From contig NZ_AWZU01000003.1 in the NCBI RefSeq assembly GCF_000472385.1, positions 186,137-250,136 on the forward strand: a stretch of DNA of 64,000 bases. The letters run 5' to 3'. Every line of letters begins with the position of its first letter. The stretch's first letter is position 1. This document shows, in pieces, positions 30,098 to 38,307 of the stretch. The translations under genes were made by a program, and so were the position numbers. Below the pieces are notes generated by a model that was not told the DNA's origin, searched no databases, and saw only the letters and a list, made by a program, of their open reading frames with translations. The DNA is from Bradyrhizobium sp. ARR65. GTDB taxonomy: Bacteria; Pseudomonadota; Alphaproteobacteria; Rhizobiales; Xanthobacteraceae.

Positions 30098-31198
30098 GTG
30101 GCCAGTCAAAGAATGGCAGACGAAGGGCTCCCGGTAATTGCGCGCTTTGAGGTGCACCGCCGCAACTACCTCAAGTCTGACGGCTCAATAGCAAGGCCAG
30201 TCCCCGCCTTCGCTTCCGATGCCAATCTACTCCTTTCGCTTTATCGGGCCATGGTGCTGTTGCGTCACTTTGACCGCAAGGCTGTCGCATTGCAGCACAC
30301 GGGCCGGCTCGGGACCTATGCCGTTTCGCTCGGACAGGAGGCGGTATCGGTCGGCATAGCCAGCGCAATGCGAGAGGAAGACGTGCTGTTGCCCTCCTAT
30401 CGCGACAATGGCGCACTGCTCTGGCGCGGCGTCAAATTGGAGGAGATCCTGCTGTTTTGGGGTGGAGACGAGCGGGGCAATCAATTCTCCGGACCGGTCC
30501 ACGATTTCCCGTTTTGCGTTCCCGTCGGATCTCAGGCGCCGCATGCCGCCGGCGTAGCCTATGCCTTCAAGCTGCGCAGAGAACCGCGTGTCGCCGTGTG
30601 CATGTTCGGCGATGGCGCCACCTCGAAAGGCGATGTTTACGAAGCGATGAACTTTGCTGGGGTCCACAAATTGCCGGTCGTGTTCGTGGCCACCAACAAT
30701 CAGTGGGCCATCTCGGTGCCATTGCGACTGCAGACCGGCTCCGAAACTCTGGCTCAGAAAGCTATCGCCGCTGGATTCACCGGCGAGCAGGTCGACGGGA
30801 ATGACGTCGTGGCGATGAGCGCCGCGGCTGAAGCAGCTGTTGCCGCGGCTCGCGACGGCAAGGGCCCCCGCTTCATCGAGGCGGTCACCTACCGGCTCGG
30901 CGATCATACAACCTCTGATGACGCATCACGCTATCGTTCGGCTGACGAGGTCCAGATGCACTGGAAGGAAGACCCGATCGGGCGCCTAAGGACGTTCTTT
31001 GTCGACAAAAGAATGTGGAGCAAAGCGGACGAGGAACAGCTTGCCGCCGACTGCCATGAGCGCATCGAGGCGGCGACCGAACGCTACCTTGCAATGGCGC
31101 CACGTCAGCCCGAGACCATGTTCGATCACCTCTATGCCGATCTGCCCGAGGCCTATGCCGCGCAACGCCATGAACTTGCGGGAGAGGGCGATGCCTGA
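30098..31198 (+). CDS. 2-oxoacid dehydrogenase E1 component, alpha subunit
   Basis: The thiamine-diphosphate-binding half of the heterotetrameric E1 enzyme that decarboxylates pyruvate or a branched-chain 2-oxoacid. 366 residues from GTG 30098, which has AGGAG at good spacing; ATG 30113 is an alternative. The ThDP and magnesium motif begins GDGATSKGDVYEAMNFAGV (about residue 173) and ends with NNQWAIS. DHTTSDDASRYR is the phosphorylation-loop equivalent. RLGTYAVSLGQEA and PSYRDNGALLWRG favour the pyruvate/branched-chain group over acetoin enzymes, but the substrate is not certain. It overlaps the beta-subunit gene by eight bases. Confidence 0.93.
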   Translation: MASQRMADEGLPVIARFEVHRRNYLKSDGSIARPVPAFASDANLLLSLYRAMVLLRHFDRKAVALQHTGRLGTYAVSLGQEAVSVGIASAMREEDVLLPSYRDNGALLWRGVKLEEILLFWGGDERGNQFSGPVHDFPFCVPVGSQAPHAAGVAYAFKLRREPRVAVCMFGDGATSKGDVYEAMNFAGVHKLPVVFVATNNQWAISVPLRLQTGSETLAQKAIAAGFTGEQVDGNDVVAMSAAAEAAVAAARDGKGPRFIEAVTYRLGDHTTSDDASRYRSADEVQMHWKEDPIGRLRTFFVDKRMWSKADEEQLAADCHERIEAATERYLAMAPRQPETMFDHLYADLPEAYAAQRHELAGEGDA

Positions 31199-32171
31199 GG
31201 TGACGTTGGTCGAAGCCATCAATCTGGCGCTCGGCCGCGCAATGGAGGACGATGAGAGTGTGGTCGTGCTTGGCGAAGACGTCGGCGTCGATGGAGGCGT
31301 TTTCCGCGCGACTGCGGGCTTACAAAAGCGCTTTGGATCGGAGCGTGTCCTCGATACGCCGCTTGCCGAACTCCTGATCAGCGGGCTCTGCGTTGGCATG
31401 GCGGCCCAGGGCTTGAGACCCGTCGGCGAGATCCAGTTCATGGGATTTCTTTATCCCTGCTTCGATCAATTGGTGAACCATGCGTCGCGTATGCGCAACC
31501 GCACCCAGGGACGGCTCACCTGTTCGATGGTCCTGCGCACGCCGCATGGGGCCGGCATTCGCGCGCCCGAGCATCATTCGGAAAGCACCGAGGCCATGCT
31601 TGCCCATATTCCTGGCTTGCGCGTCGTCATGCCTTCGTCGCCGGAGCGCGCATACAGACTTCTCCTCGCCGCGATCCGCGATCCCGATCCGGTGGTGTTT
31701 CTGGAACCAACGCGGATGTACCGCGCAGCGAAAGCCGAGGTGGAGGACAATGGCGAAGCCTTGCCGCTGGATCACGCCTTTGTCTTGCGGGAAGGTCGCG
31801 ACGTCACTCTGGTCAGCTGGGGCGCGATGTTGAAGGAAACCATAGCCGCCGCCGATGAACTCTCCGCTGAGGGCATTGACGCCGAGGTCATCGATCTTGC
31901 GACGCTCAAGCCCTATGATGAAGCGACCGTGGTCAGTTCGGTCCAAAAGACCGGGCGCTGCGTGATCGTGCATGAGGCGGCGCGCACCGGCGGATTTGGA
32001 GCCGAGATCGCCGCTATCATCGCCGAGCGCAGCTTGTCTTCGCTGCTTGCACCTGTGACGCGCGTGACCGGCTACGACACCGTCGTCCCCATGGCACGGC
32101 TTGAGCAACACTATATCCCCTCGGTCGCACGCATCGTCACCGCCGCCCGCAAGGCCTGCCAGTTCAGCTGA
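31191..32171 (+). CDS. 2-oxoacid dehydrogenase E1 component, beta subunit
   Basis: The transketolase-like partner of the alpha subunit. 326 residues. The family markers are VTLVEAINLALGRAMEDDESVVVLGEDVG at the start, DTPLAELLISGLCVGMAAQGLRPV, GAGIRAPEHHSES (active-site His pair), and GRCVIVHEAARTGGFGAEIAAII near the C-terminus. It overlaps the E1 alpha gene by eight bases and ends 20 bases before the E2 gene, so the three form one operon. No E3 (dihydrolipoyl dehydrogenase) gene is present in this window, so the complex must borrow E3 from elsewhere. Confidence 0.94.
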   Translation: MPEVTLVEAINLALGRAMEDDESVVVLGEDVGVDGGVFRATAGLQKRFGSERVLDTPLAELLISGLCVGMAAQGLRPVGEIQFMGFLYPCFDQLVNHASRMRNRTQGRLTCSMVLRTPHGAGIRAPEHHSESTEAMLAHIPGLRVVMPSSPERAYRLLLAAIRDPDPVVFLEPTRMYRAAKAEVEDNGEALPLDHAFVLREGRDVTLVSWGAMLKETIAAADELSAEGIDAEVIDLATLKPYDEATVVSSVQKTGRCVIVHEAARTGGFGAEIAAIIAERSLSSLLAPVTRVTGYDTVVPMARLEQHYIPSVARIVTAARKACQFS

Positions 32172-32191
32172 ATTGCAACGGACTGCGTCCC

Positions 32192-33292
32192 ATGCGCGAA
32201 TTCATGTTGCCGGATCTTGGAGAAGGTCTCGAAGAGGCGGAGATCGTCACCTGGTATGTCAACGAAGGCGATCGCGTAGTCATCGATCAGCCGCTCGTTG
32301 CCGTCGAGACCGACAAGGCGGTTGTCGAGATACCGTCGCCGTCCAGCGGACGTATCGTGCACCTGTTCGGCGCCAAGGGCGATATCGTGAAGGTTGGCGC
32401 GCCGCTCGTCGAGTTTGCCGAAGGCGTTGAACAGGACACTGGCACGATTGTCGGCGAACTCGCCAGTGGCGAACATCCGCCGGCAGCAGCAACCCCTTCC
32501 AGGCGAGCGAGCGGGCGGGAGCCTCAGGTGTTCCCCGCGGTGCGTGCACTTGCGCGCAAGCTCGACGTCGCTCTTGAACTCGTCGAGGGCACGGGACCTG
32601 GCGGAACCATTACGCGGGCCGACGTCGAACGGGCTGCGCAGGGTATGTTGCACACCGATCCCGCCGAGCCCCTGCGCGGGCTGCGGCGTGCGATGGCCCA
32701 GCGCATGACGGCAGCCCATGCCGAGATCGTGCCCGCCACCGTCACCGATGAGGCGGATATCGACGATTGGCGGCAAGACGAGGACGTGACGATCCGGCTT
32801 GTGCGGGCCATTGCCGCCGCCTGCAAAGCAGCTCCCGCGCTCAATGCCTGGTACAATTCCGGCACGAGAGAGCGGCGTCTGATCGCGCGCGTCGATCTCG
32901 GCATCGCCGTCGATACTGACGGCGGGCTCATCGTTCCCGTATTGCGCAATGTAGGACAGCGAGGCGTATCGGACTTGCGGGCCGGGCTTGACCGGCTGCG
33001 GGCCGACGCGATCGCGCGGTCGATTCCACCGGAAGAGCTACGCGGCGCGACGATTACGCTGTCCAATTTCGGCATGATCGGAGGTCGATTTGCAAACCTG
33101 GTCATCGTGCCGCCGCAAACAGCGATCGTAGGCGCCGGCCGGATTTCCCAACGGGTGGTCGCCCATCAAGGCCAACCTGCGGTGAGGCGCGCGCTGCCGT
33201 TGTCGCTCACCTTTGACCATCGCGTCGTGACAGGAGGCGAAGCCGCGCGCTTTCTCGTCGCGCTCAAATCGGATCTTGAGCGGATTTCGTGA
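32192..33292 (+). CDS. 2-oxoacid dehydrogenase E2 (dihydrolipoyl acyltransferase)
   Basis: The core acyltransferase of the complex. 366 residues, with one lipoyl domain (1-77; lipoyl Lys in VETDKAVVEIPSP), an E1/E3-binding domain (about 112-148; FPAVRALARKLDVALELVEGTGPGG) and a short catalytic domain from about 160. The catalytic stretch reads FDHRVVTGGEAARF: the His is kept, but the usual HRxxDG Asp is Thr. Such TGG variants occur in some E2 subfamilies, so activity cannot be excluded. It is the last gene of the E1 alpha-E1 beta-E2 operon. Confidence 0.93.
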   Translation: MREFMLPDLGEGLEEAEIVTWYVNEGDRVVIDQPLVAVETDKAVVEIPSPSSGRIVHLFGAKGDIVKVGAPLVEFAEGVEQDTGTIVGELASGEHPPAAATPSRRASGREPQVFPAVRALARKLDVALELVEGTGPGGTITRADVERAAQGMLHTDPAEPLRGLRRAMAQRMTAAHAEIVPATVTDEADIDDWRQDEDVTIRLVRAIAAACKAAPALNAWYNSGTRERRLIARVDLGIAVDTDGGLIVPVLRNVGQRGVSDLRAGLDRLRADAIARSIPPEELRGATITLSNFGMIGGRFANLVIVPPQTAIVGAGRISQRVVAHQGQPAVRRALPLSLTFDHRVVTGGEAARFLVALKSDLERIS

Positions 33293-33435
33293 ACCGTCCT
33301 TCGTAACTCTCCGGCTGACCGAAGCTCCCGCATTGCACAACCCGCGTGTGCGAGCATAGCTGCTGCATGCCGGTCGGCGGGAATATTGAGGTTCAGCAAT
33401 GGAACCCCATATATTTTGGCAAGGGAGTCCTTGCC

Positions 33436-34833
33436 GTGCGGACCGTACAGGCGGCCGTCGTTGCGGCGATCGCAATCGCCGCGCTGATTGTTTCGTCCCT
33501 TTCCACCGCGGCGGGGGAGAGCGGCAGTCTCGCATTGACCATTTCGATCGACGGAGCGATCGGACCGGCGACGGCCGGTTACGTGAAGGATGCGCTGGCC
33601 AGAGCGGCTGAACGACGCGCCGAGGTTGTCATTCTGCGCCTGAATACACCAGGCGGTCTCGCCACCAGCATGCGCGAGATCATCGCAGACGTGCTGGCCT
33701 CGCCGGTCCCGGTCGTCGGTTACGTAGCCCCCTCTGGTGCCCATGCAGCCAGCGCCGGGACCTACATTCTTTACGCAACCCATATCGCGGCAATGGCGCC
33801 GGGCACCAATCTCGGTGCCGCGACGCCGGTACAGCTTGGCGGTTCGATGCCGGGTCTGCCGGGAGCCGCCCCCGACAAGGACGGCAAAGACAACAAAGAT
33901 GGCGACCATCAGGCCAAGCCGAAGGACGCCATGACCGAAAAGGTGACGAATGATGCCGTTGCCTTCATTCGCAGCCTCGCCGAGCTGCGCGGCCGCGATG
34001 CGGACTGGGCCGAGAAGGCCGTCCGCGAGGCCGCGACCCTCTCTGCCAATGGTGCGCTGCAGGCGAACGTCATCGACCTCATCGCGAGCGATCAGGCCGA
34101 TCTGCTCAAGCAGGTCGATGGCCGCACGGTGGAGATTGCCGGTGGCGGCAAGCGACGCCTGGCGACGAAAGATGCCGTGCTCGAGGCCATCGATCCCGGA
34201 TGGATCTCGCGATTCCTCGCGGTCATCACCGATCCCAACGTCGCCTTCATCTTGCTGATGGTCGGGATCTACGGCCTGATTTTCGAATTCTTGTCCCCGG
34301 GCGTGGTCGCGCCCGGTGTGGTCGGGACAATCTGCCTGCTCGTGGGTCTTTATGCTCTCAATATGCTGCCCATAAGCTACGCCGGCCTTGCGTTGATGCT
34401 GGTCGGGATCGCACTTCTGACCGTCGAAGCCTTCAACCCGACGGTGGTTCTGGGCACCGGTGGGATCATCGCCTTCGTGCTCGGGGCCGTGATGCTCTTC
34501 AACGTCCAGGCGCCGGGCTACCGACTGTCATGGTGGGTCATCGGGATCACTGCGGCGATGTTCGCCGGTCTGGTCCTCGCCATCCTCGGTTCGCTTCTGC
34601 GCGCCCGCAAGGGTTTGGCGCGGGTCGGCGCGCAGGCGATGCGCGGCCTGCGTGCCGAGGTCCTCGACTGGTCCGGGAATGAAGGGCATGTCTTTACCCA
34701 GGGTGAGCGCTGGCAAGCGCGTGGCGCTGAGACCTTCCGGCCGGGAGAAGTGGTCGAGGTGGCCAATATTGTGGATTTGACGCTGGTGGTACGGCGCCGG
34801 CCTGCGCTGACCGGCGAAGGAGGTGCGTCATGA
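33436..34833 (+). CDS. NfeD-family membrane serine protease (ClpP-class)
   Basis: A long-form NfeD membrane protein of 465 residues from GTG 33436 (AAGGGAG upstream; an earlier GTG at 33346 is less likely). A signal segment is followed by a ClpP-like serine protease domain (about 35-240). [13 protein letters not shown] and [14 protein letters not shown] carry the oxyanion loop and nucleophile Ser, and [16 protein letters not shown] holds the likely Lys of the Ser-Lys dyad. Four to five membrane helices (about 265-390) and a C-terminal OB-like NfeD domain ([19 protein letters not shown]) follow. Proteins of this type cleave the C-terminal region of partner stomatins. It overlaps the slipin gene by four bases. 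Confidence 0.93.
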   Translation: MRTVQAAVVAAIAIAALIVSSLSTAAGESGSLALTISIDGAIGPATAGYVKDALARAAERRAEVVILRLNTPGGLATSMREIIADVLASPVPVVGYVAPSGAHAASAGTYILYATHIAAMAPGTNLGAATPVQLGGSMPGLPGAAPDKDGKDNKDGDHQAKPKDAMTEKVTNDAVAFIRSLAELRGRDADWAEKAVREAATLSANGALQANVIDLIASDQADLLKQVDGRTVEIAGGGKRRLATKDAVLEAIDPGWISRFLAVITDPNVAFILLMVGIYGLIFEFLSPGVVAPGVVGTICLLVGLYALNMLPISYAGLALMLVGIALLTVEAFNPTVVLGTGGIIAFVLGAVMLFNVQAPGYRLSWWVIGITAAMFAGLVLAILGSLLRARKGLARVGAQAMRGLRAEVLDWSGNEGHVFTQGERWQARGAETFRPGEVVEVANIVDLTLVVRRRPALTGEGGAS

Positions 34834-35591
34834 TGCTCGATTATCTGACCTATGCAGCAATCGCAGTGGTCATCATCATCTTTCTGTTGTCGGCCGTTCG
34901 CATCCTGCGGGAATACGAGCGCGGCGTCGTCTTTACGCTCGGACGCTTCACGGGTGTGAAGGGACCGGGCATCATCATCCTTATTCCAATCGCGCAACAG
35001 ATGGTGAAGGTCGATCTCAGGGTCATGGTGCAGGTCGTGCCGCCCCAGGACGTGATCTCGCGCGACAACGTCTCGGTCAAGGTCAATGCCGTTCTCTACT
35101 TCCGCATTGTCGATCCCGAGCGCGCCATCATCAAGGTCGGCGACTACATGGCCGCGACCAGCCAGTTGGCGCAGACCACGCTGCGCTCGGTGCTGGGCAA
35201 GCATGACCTGGACGAGATGCTCGCAGAGCGGGACAGGCTCAATGCCGACATTCAGGAGATCCTCGACAAGCAAACTGATGCCTGGGGCATCAAGGTCACC
35301 GGTGTCGAGATCAAGGATGTCGATATCAATGAAACCATGGTGCGGGCCATCGCTAAGCAGGCCGAGGCGGAGCGGTTACGGCGTGCCAAGGTGATCAATG
35401 CAATGGGCGAGCAGCAGGCGGCCGAGAAGCTCGTCGAGGCCGGACGAGCCCTGGCGCAGGAGCCGCAGGCGATGCAGTTGCGTTATTTCGCGGCACTGCA
35501 TGATATCGCCGGCGAGCGGTCCTCGACGGTGGTCTTCCCGCTGCCGATGGATCTGCTTGGCCACTTCTCGCCACGCGGCGAAGCAACCTGA
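34830..35591 (+). CDS. Slipin (stomatin/prohibitin SPFH-domain membrane protein)
   Basis: 253 residues. One N-terminal membrane hairpin ([22 protein letters not shown]) is followed by the SPFH domain ([51 protein letters not shown]) and a C-terminal helical oligomerisation region ([32 protein letters not shown]). Slipins form membrane-microdomain scaffolds. The ATGA overlap with the NfeD gene is the classic NfeD-stomatin pair, and the two products are expected to act together in membrane quality control. Confidence 0.96.
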   Translation: MMLDYLTYAAIAVVIIIFLLSAVRILREYERGVVFTLGRFTGVKGPGIIILIPIAQQMVKVDLRVMVQVVPPQDVISRDNVSVKVNAVLYFRIVDPERAIIKVGDYMAATSQLAQTTLRSVLGKHDLDEMLAERDRLNADIQEILDKQTDAWGIKVTGVEIKDVDINETMVRAIAKQAEAERLRRAKVINAMGEQQAAEKLVEAGRALAQEPQAMQLRYFAALHDIAGERSSTVVFPLPMDLLGHFSPRGEAT

Positions 35592-35754
35592 CCTCGGTCA
35601 TATGCCAGAACGCGATGAGATTGAGTTCGGTTGGCTACGGCGGCCGTTCACCTCTCGAGTGCAAGCGAAACAATCCAGACTTTCTCCACGGATGCACTCT
35701 GGATTGCTGCACTCGCTCGTCCGGCTCTGCAACTTGACCGGCCGATGTGCCAGC

Positions 35755-37185
35755 CTAAATGTCGTAGTAAAGATGGAACTCGTAAGGATGAGGCCGCAGC
35801 CTGATGGCATCGACCTCCTTCTTACGCTTGTAGTCGAGCCAGGTCTCGATCACGTCGGCGGTGAACACATCACCGCGCAGCAGGAATGTATGATCGCGTT
35901 CGAGCGCGTCGAGCGCCTGGTCCAGCGATCCCGGCGTCGACTTCACCTCCTTCGCCTCGGCGGGTGGCAGGTCGTAGAGGTTTTTGTCGATCGGGCTGCC
36001 AGGATCACTCCTCTTCTCAATGCCGTCGAGGCCGGCCATCAGCATCGCCGAGAAAGCGAGATAGGGATTGCAGGACGGGTCTGGCGAGCGAAATTCGACG
36101 CGTTTTGCCCGCGGGTTCGGTGAATACATTGGGATCCGGCAGCAGGCCGAGCGATTGCGCTGGGAATAGACCAGGTTGATCGGAGCTTCGTAACCCGGCA
36201 CCAGGCGCCGATAGGAATTCGTGGTCGGGGCGCAAAGCCCGCACAGCGCCCAGGCGTGGTTTAAGAGCCCGCCGATGTAGTAGCGGCCGAGCTTGCTCAG
36301 CTCCGCGTAGTCACTTTTATCGTAGAACAGGTTGGTTTCGCTCTTCCATAGGCTTTGATGAACATGCATTCCCGAAGCGTTGTCCTCGAACAACGGCTTC
36401 GGCATGAACGTCGCCGTCATGCCGTGCTGATGGGCGGTGTTCTTCACCACATATTTGTACATCATCAGGTTGTCGGCCATGCGGGTGAGCGTGGTGAAGC
36501 GCATGTCTATTTCGTTCTGGCCGCCAGTTGCCACCTCGTGGTGATGAGCTTCGATCTTGATTCCAAGTGACTCCATCGTCAGCACCATTTCGGTGCGCAG
36601 TGCCTGCATGCTGTCGGTCGGAGGAACGGGGAAGTACCCCTCTTTCGGGCGCGGCTTGTGGCCCAAATTCGGCCCTTCGTCCGTACCGGTGTTCCAGCTC
36701 CCTTCACGGGAATCGATCTCGTGGAAGGCGTGATTGATGCCTTGCCCGTAGCGCACATCGTCGAAGACGAAGAACTCCGCCTCCGGGCCGAAGTAGCTCG
36801 TATCGGCGTGGCCGGTGCCCCTCAGGTAGATTTCGGCCTTTTGCGCAATGTAGCGGGGATCACGGCTGTAGGACTGGCCGGTCACGGGATCCCTGATGTT
36901 ACAGATCAGCACAAGCGTCCTTGCCGGGCTAAAGGGGTCGAAGAAGGCGGTCGTGGGATCCGGGACGACCAACATGTCGCTCTCCTGGATCTCCTGGAAG
37001 CCGCGGATCGATGAGCCGTCGAAGCCAATGCCTTCTTCGAGCGCATCTGCATTCACGGCGCTCGGGGGCACGGAGAAATGTTGCCATACCCCCGGCAAGT
37101 CGGTGAACCGCAGATCGATCATCTCGACGTTTTCATCCTTGATCGTCTTCATGAGATCTTCGGCTGTCGCACAATTCGGCACCAT
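35755..37185 (-). CDS. Type I glutamine synthetase (probable extra copy)
   Basis: Makes glutamine from glutamate, ammonia and ATP. 476 residues from ATG 37185 with a strong AGGAG. GSI signatures are visible: the N-terminal beta-grasp segment [15 protein letters not shown], metal ligands in [30 protein letters not shown], the ATP-site region near the C-terminus, and NLYDLP, whose Tyr is the GlnE adenylylation site in enterobacterial GSI. The sequence differs from the main rhizobial GlnA as I recall it, and no glnB lies beside it, so I call it an accessory GS. It is followed upstream on the same strand by a 60-residue ORF. Regulation is not evident. Confidence 0.9.
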   Translation of the reverse strand: MVPNCATAEDLMKTIKDENVEMIDLRFTDLPGVWQHFSVPPSAVNADALEEGIGFDGSSIRGFQEIQESDMLVVPDPTTAFFDPFSPARTLVLICNIRDPVTGQSYSRDPRYIAQKAEIYLRGTGHADTSYFGPEAEFFVFDDVRYGQGINHAFHEIDSREGSWNTGTDEGPNLGHKPRPKEGYFPVPPTDSMQALRTEMVLTMESLGIKIEAHHHEVATGGQNEIDMRFTTLTRMADNLMMYKYVVKNTAHQHGMTATFMPKPLFEDNASGMHVHQSLWKSETNLFYDKSDYAELSKLGRYYIGGLLNHAWALCGLCAPTTNSYRRLVPGYEAPINLVYSQRNRSACCRIPMYSPNPRAKRVEFRSPDPSCNPYLAFSAMLMAGLDGIEKRSDPGSPIDKNLYDLPPAEAKEVKSTPGSLDQALDALERDHTFLLRGDVFTADVIETWLDYKRKKEVDAIRLRPHPYEFHLYYDI

Positions 37186-37331
37186 GGCTTCACTCCTGTG
37201 GTGGCGAGCCGCGGCTTCGTCTCACCGGTCAGCCGCGGCTAAGCGGTTTGGACGGATTGGGTCCACGCTCCATGTTTTGCGCCGCTGCCGCACCGGCTCG
37301 GTCCCGCATGGCGGCGTTTGCGCCGGCCGCT

Positions 37332-37514
37332 TCAGCTTTGATGCGGCCCACGCATGAGCTTCATGGCGTCCTCGATATGCCGCCAGGTTCTGGCCAGTTC
37401 GACATCGCCTTTTGCTTCGAGGTCGACGGCATTCTGGGCGGCCTCCGCAATCGCCTTGGCGCCGTGCGCCTCCAGCAACTGCCGTGCATAGGAATGGATT
37501 TCGATTTCTCGCAT
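37332..37514 (-). CDS. Small conserved helical protein
   Basis: 60 residues, all helical in character (HSYARQLLEAHGAKAIAEAAQNAVDLEAKGDVELARTWRHIEDAMKLM). The ribosome site GAGGAGG is 7 bases from ATG 37514, supporting a real gene. It lies 146 bases upstream of the glutamine synthetase gene on the same strand and could be co-transcribed with it. I recall short proteins with the ARTWRHIEDA pattern in Bradyrhizobium, but no function is known. Confidence 0.78.
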   Translation of the reverse strand: MREIEIHSYARQLLEAHGAKAIAEAAQNAVDLEAKGDVELARTWRHIEDAMKLMRGPHQS

Positions 37515-38028
37515 GGCGCCATCCTCCTCTTGTTCCGAGCCGCGCGGGGCGAAGCTCAGACGTTGACGCCCATCAAGCCTGGACAGTTTGCCTCCGCGCG
37601 TGGGTTAGTTGCAAGAGGCTCCAGGTCGGGCTGAACGGTGTCGAGCGGCGGCAACCATTCCCCGGACGAGTGACCCAGATTTCGGCTTACACGATCTTGC
37701 GCTGGATAAAAAAGCGGCAGAGGGCCGCGCATGCGCATTCAACACTGGCAGGAGGCAGCCCGTCTGTTGTTGCGCGTGTGGCTGATTGTGTCGCGTTCGC
37801 CTTTGGCTTAGCCGGCGCAGAGGTCTGTATAACCATCATGCTTGGCTTGCGCGCCGGAGCGGAAGCGCGGAAAGTAGCGCAGCTCGACTGCGGATCGAGG
37901 CATTATGAGACTTTTGGCTCAATCAACCCGGTATTCTATTGCGCCGCTTTGCGTGACGCGGATCATAGCGAGCCGCGGCGAATGGGTTCATTCTCGGCCT
38001 GTGTTTAAAAGCAAAAGTGGAGGCTCGC
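37515..38028. other. 514-base region without a recognised gene
   Basis: No open frame here shows protein-like composition, and no tRNA, terminator or clear promoter was identified. The stretch before 38029 is comparatively AT-rich, with a GGAGG ribosome site, so the promoter of the next small gene should be in its right part. Confidence 0.5.
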
Positions 38029-38211
38029 ATGCGAAAGCTCACCATTCTGGTGATTGCGATCTTGCTGGCAACCGCCTATGCGGGGAGTGACGCGCTCGCA
38101 AAGGAGCGTCACAAGGCTTCTGCGACGAAGCGGCACAAGCCTGCGGCGACCCAGCCGGTCGAGCATCCGATCACCCGCCTGCCGGTCGCGCCCGACACTT
38201 TCAGGGCATAA
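38029..38211 (+). CDS. Small secreted basic protein
   Basis: 60 residues from ATG 38029 with GGAGG upstream. A signal peptide (MRKLTILVIAILLATAYAGSDALA) leaves a mature peptide of about 36 residues rich in Lys and His (KERHKASATKRHKPAATQ) ending in PITRLPVAPDTFRA. A small periplasmic His/Lys-rich peptide of unknown role; it could bind metal or acidic polymers, but that is speculation. It lies just before comEC. Confidence 0.7.
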   Translation: MRKLTILVIAILLATAYAGSDALAKERHKASATKRHKPAATQPVEHPITRLPVAPDTFRA

Positions 38212-38307
38212 GCGGAGGCGCCCTCACAGTTTCTCATTTTGTTCCGCTATCTGGGTACCGGCACCGTCAGGTAGCATGACCGCGTTGGTGCGTGCAGCGG
38301 GCGGTGG

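Noticed and set aside
37560..37630. Sigma-54 promoter for the glutamine synthetase region
   Set aside because: A TGG...TTGC match on the minus strand has the GG and GC elements 8 bases apart instead of the required 10.
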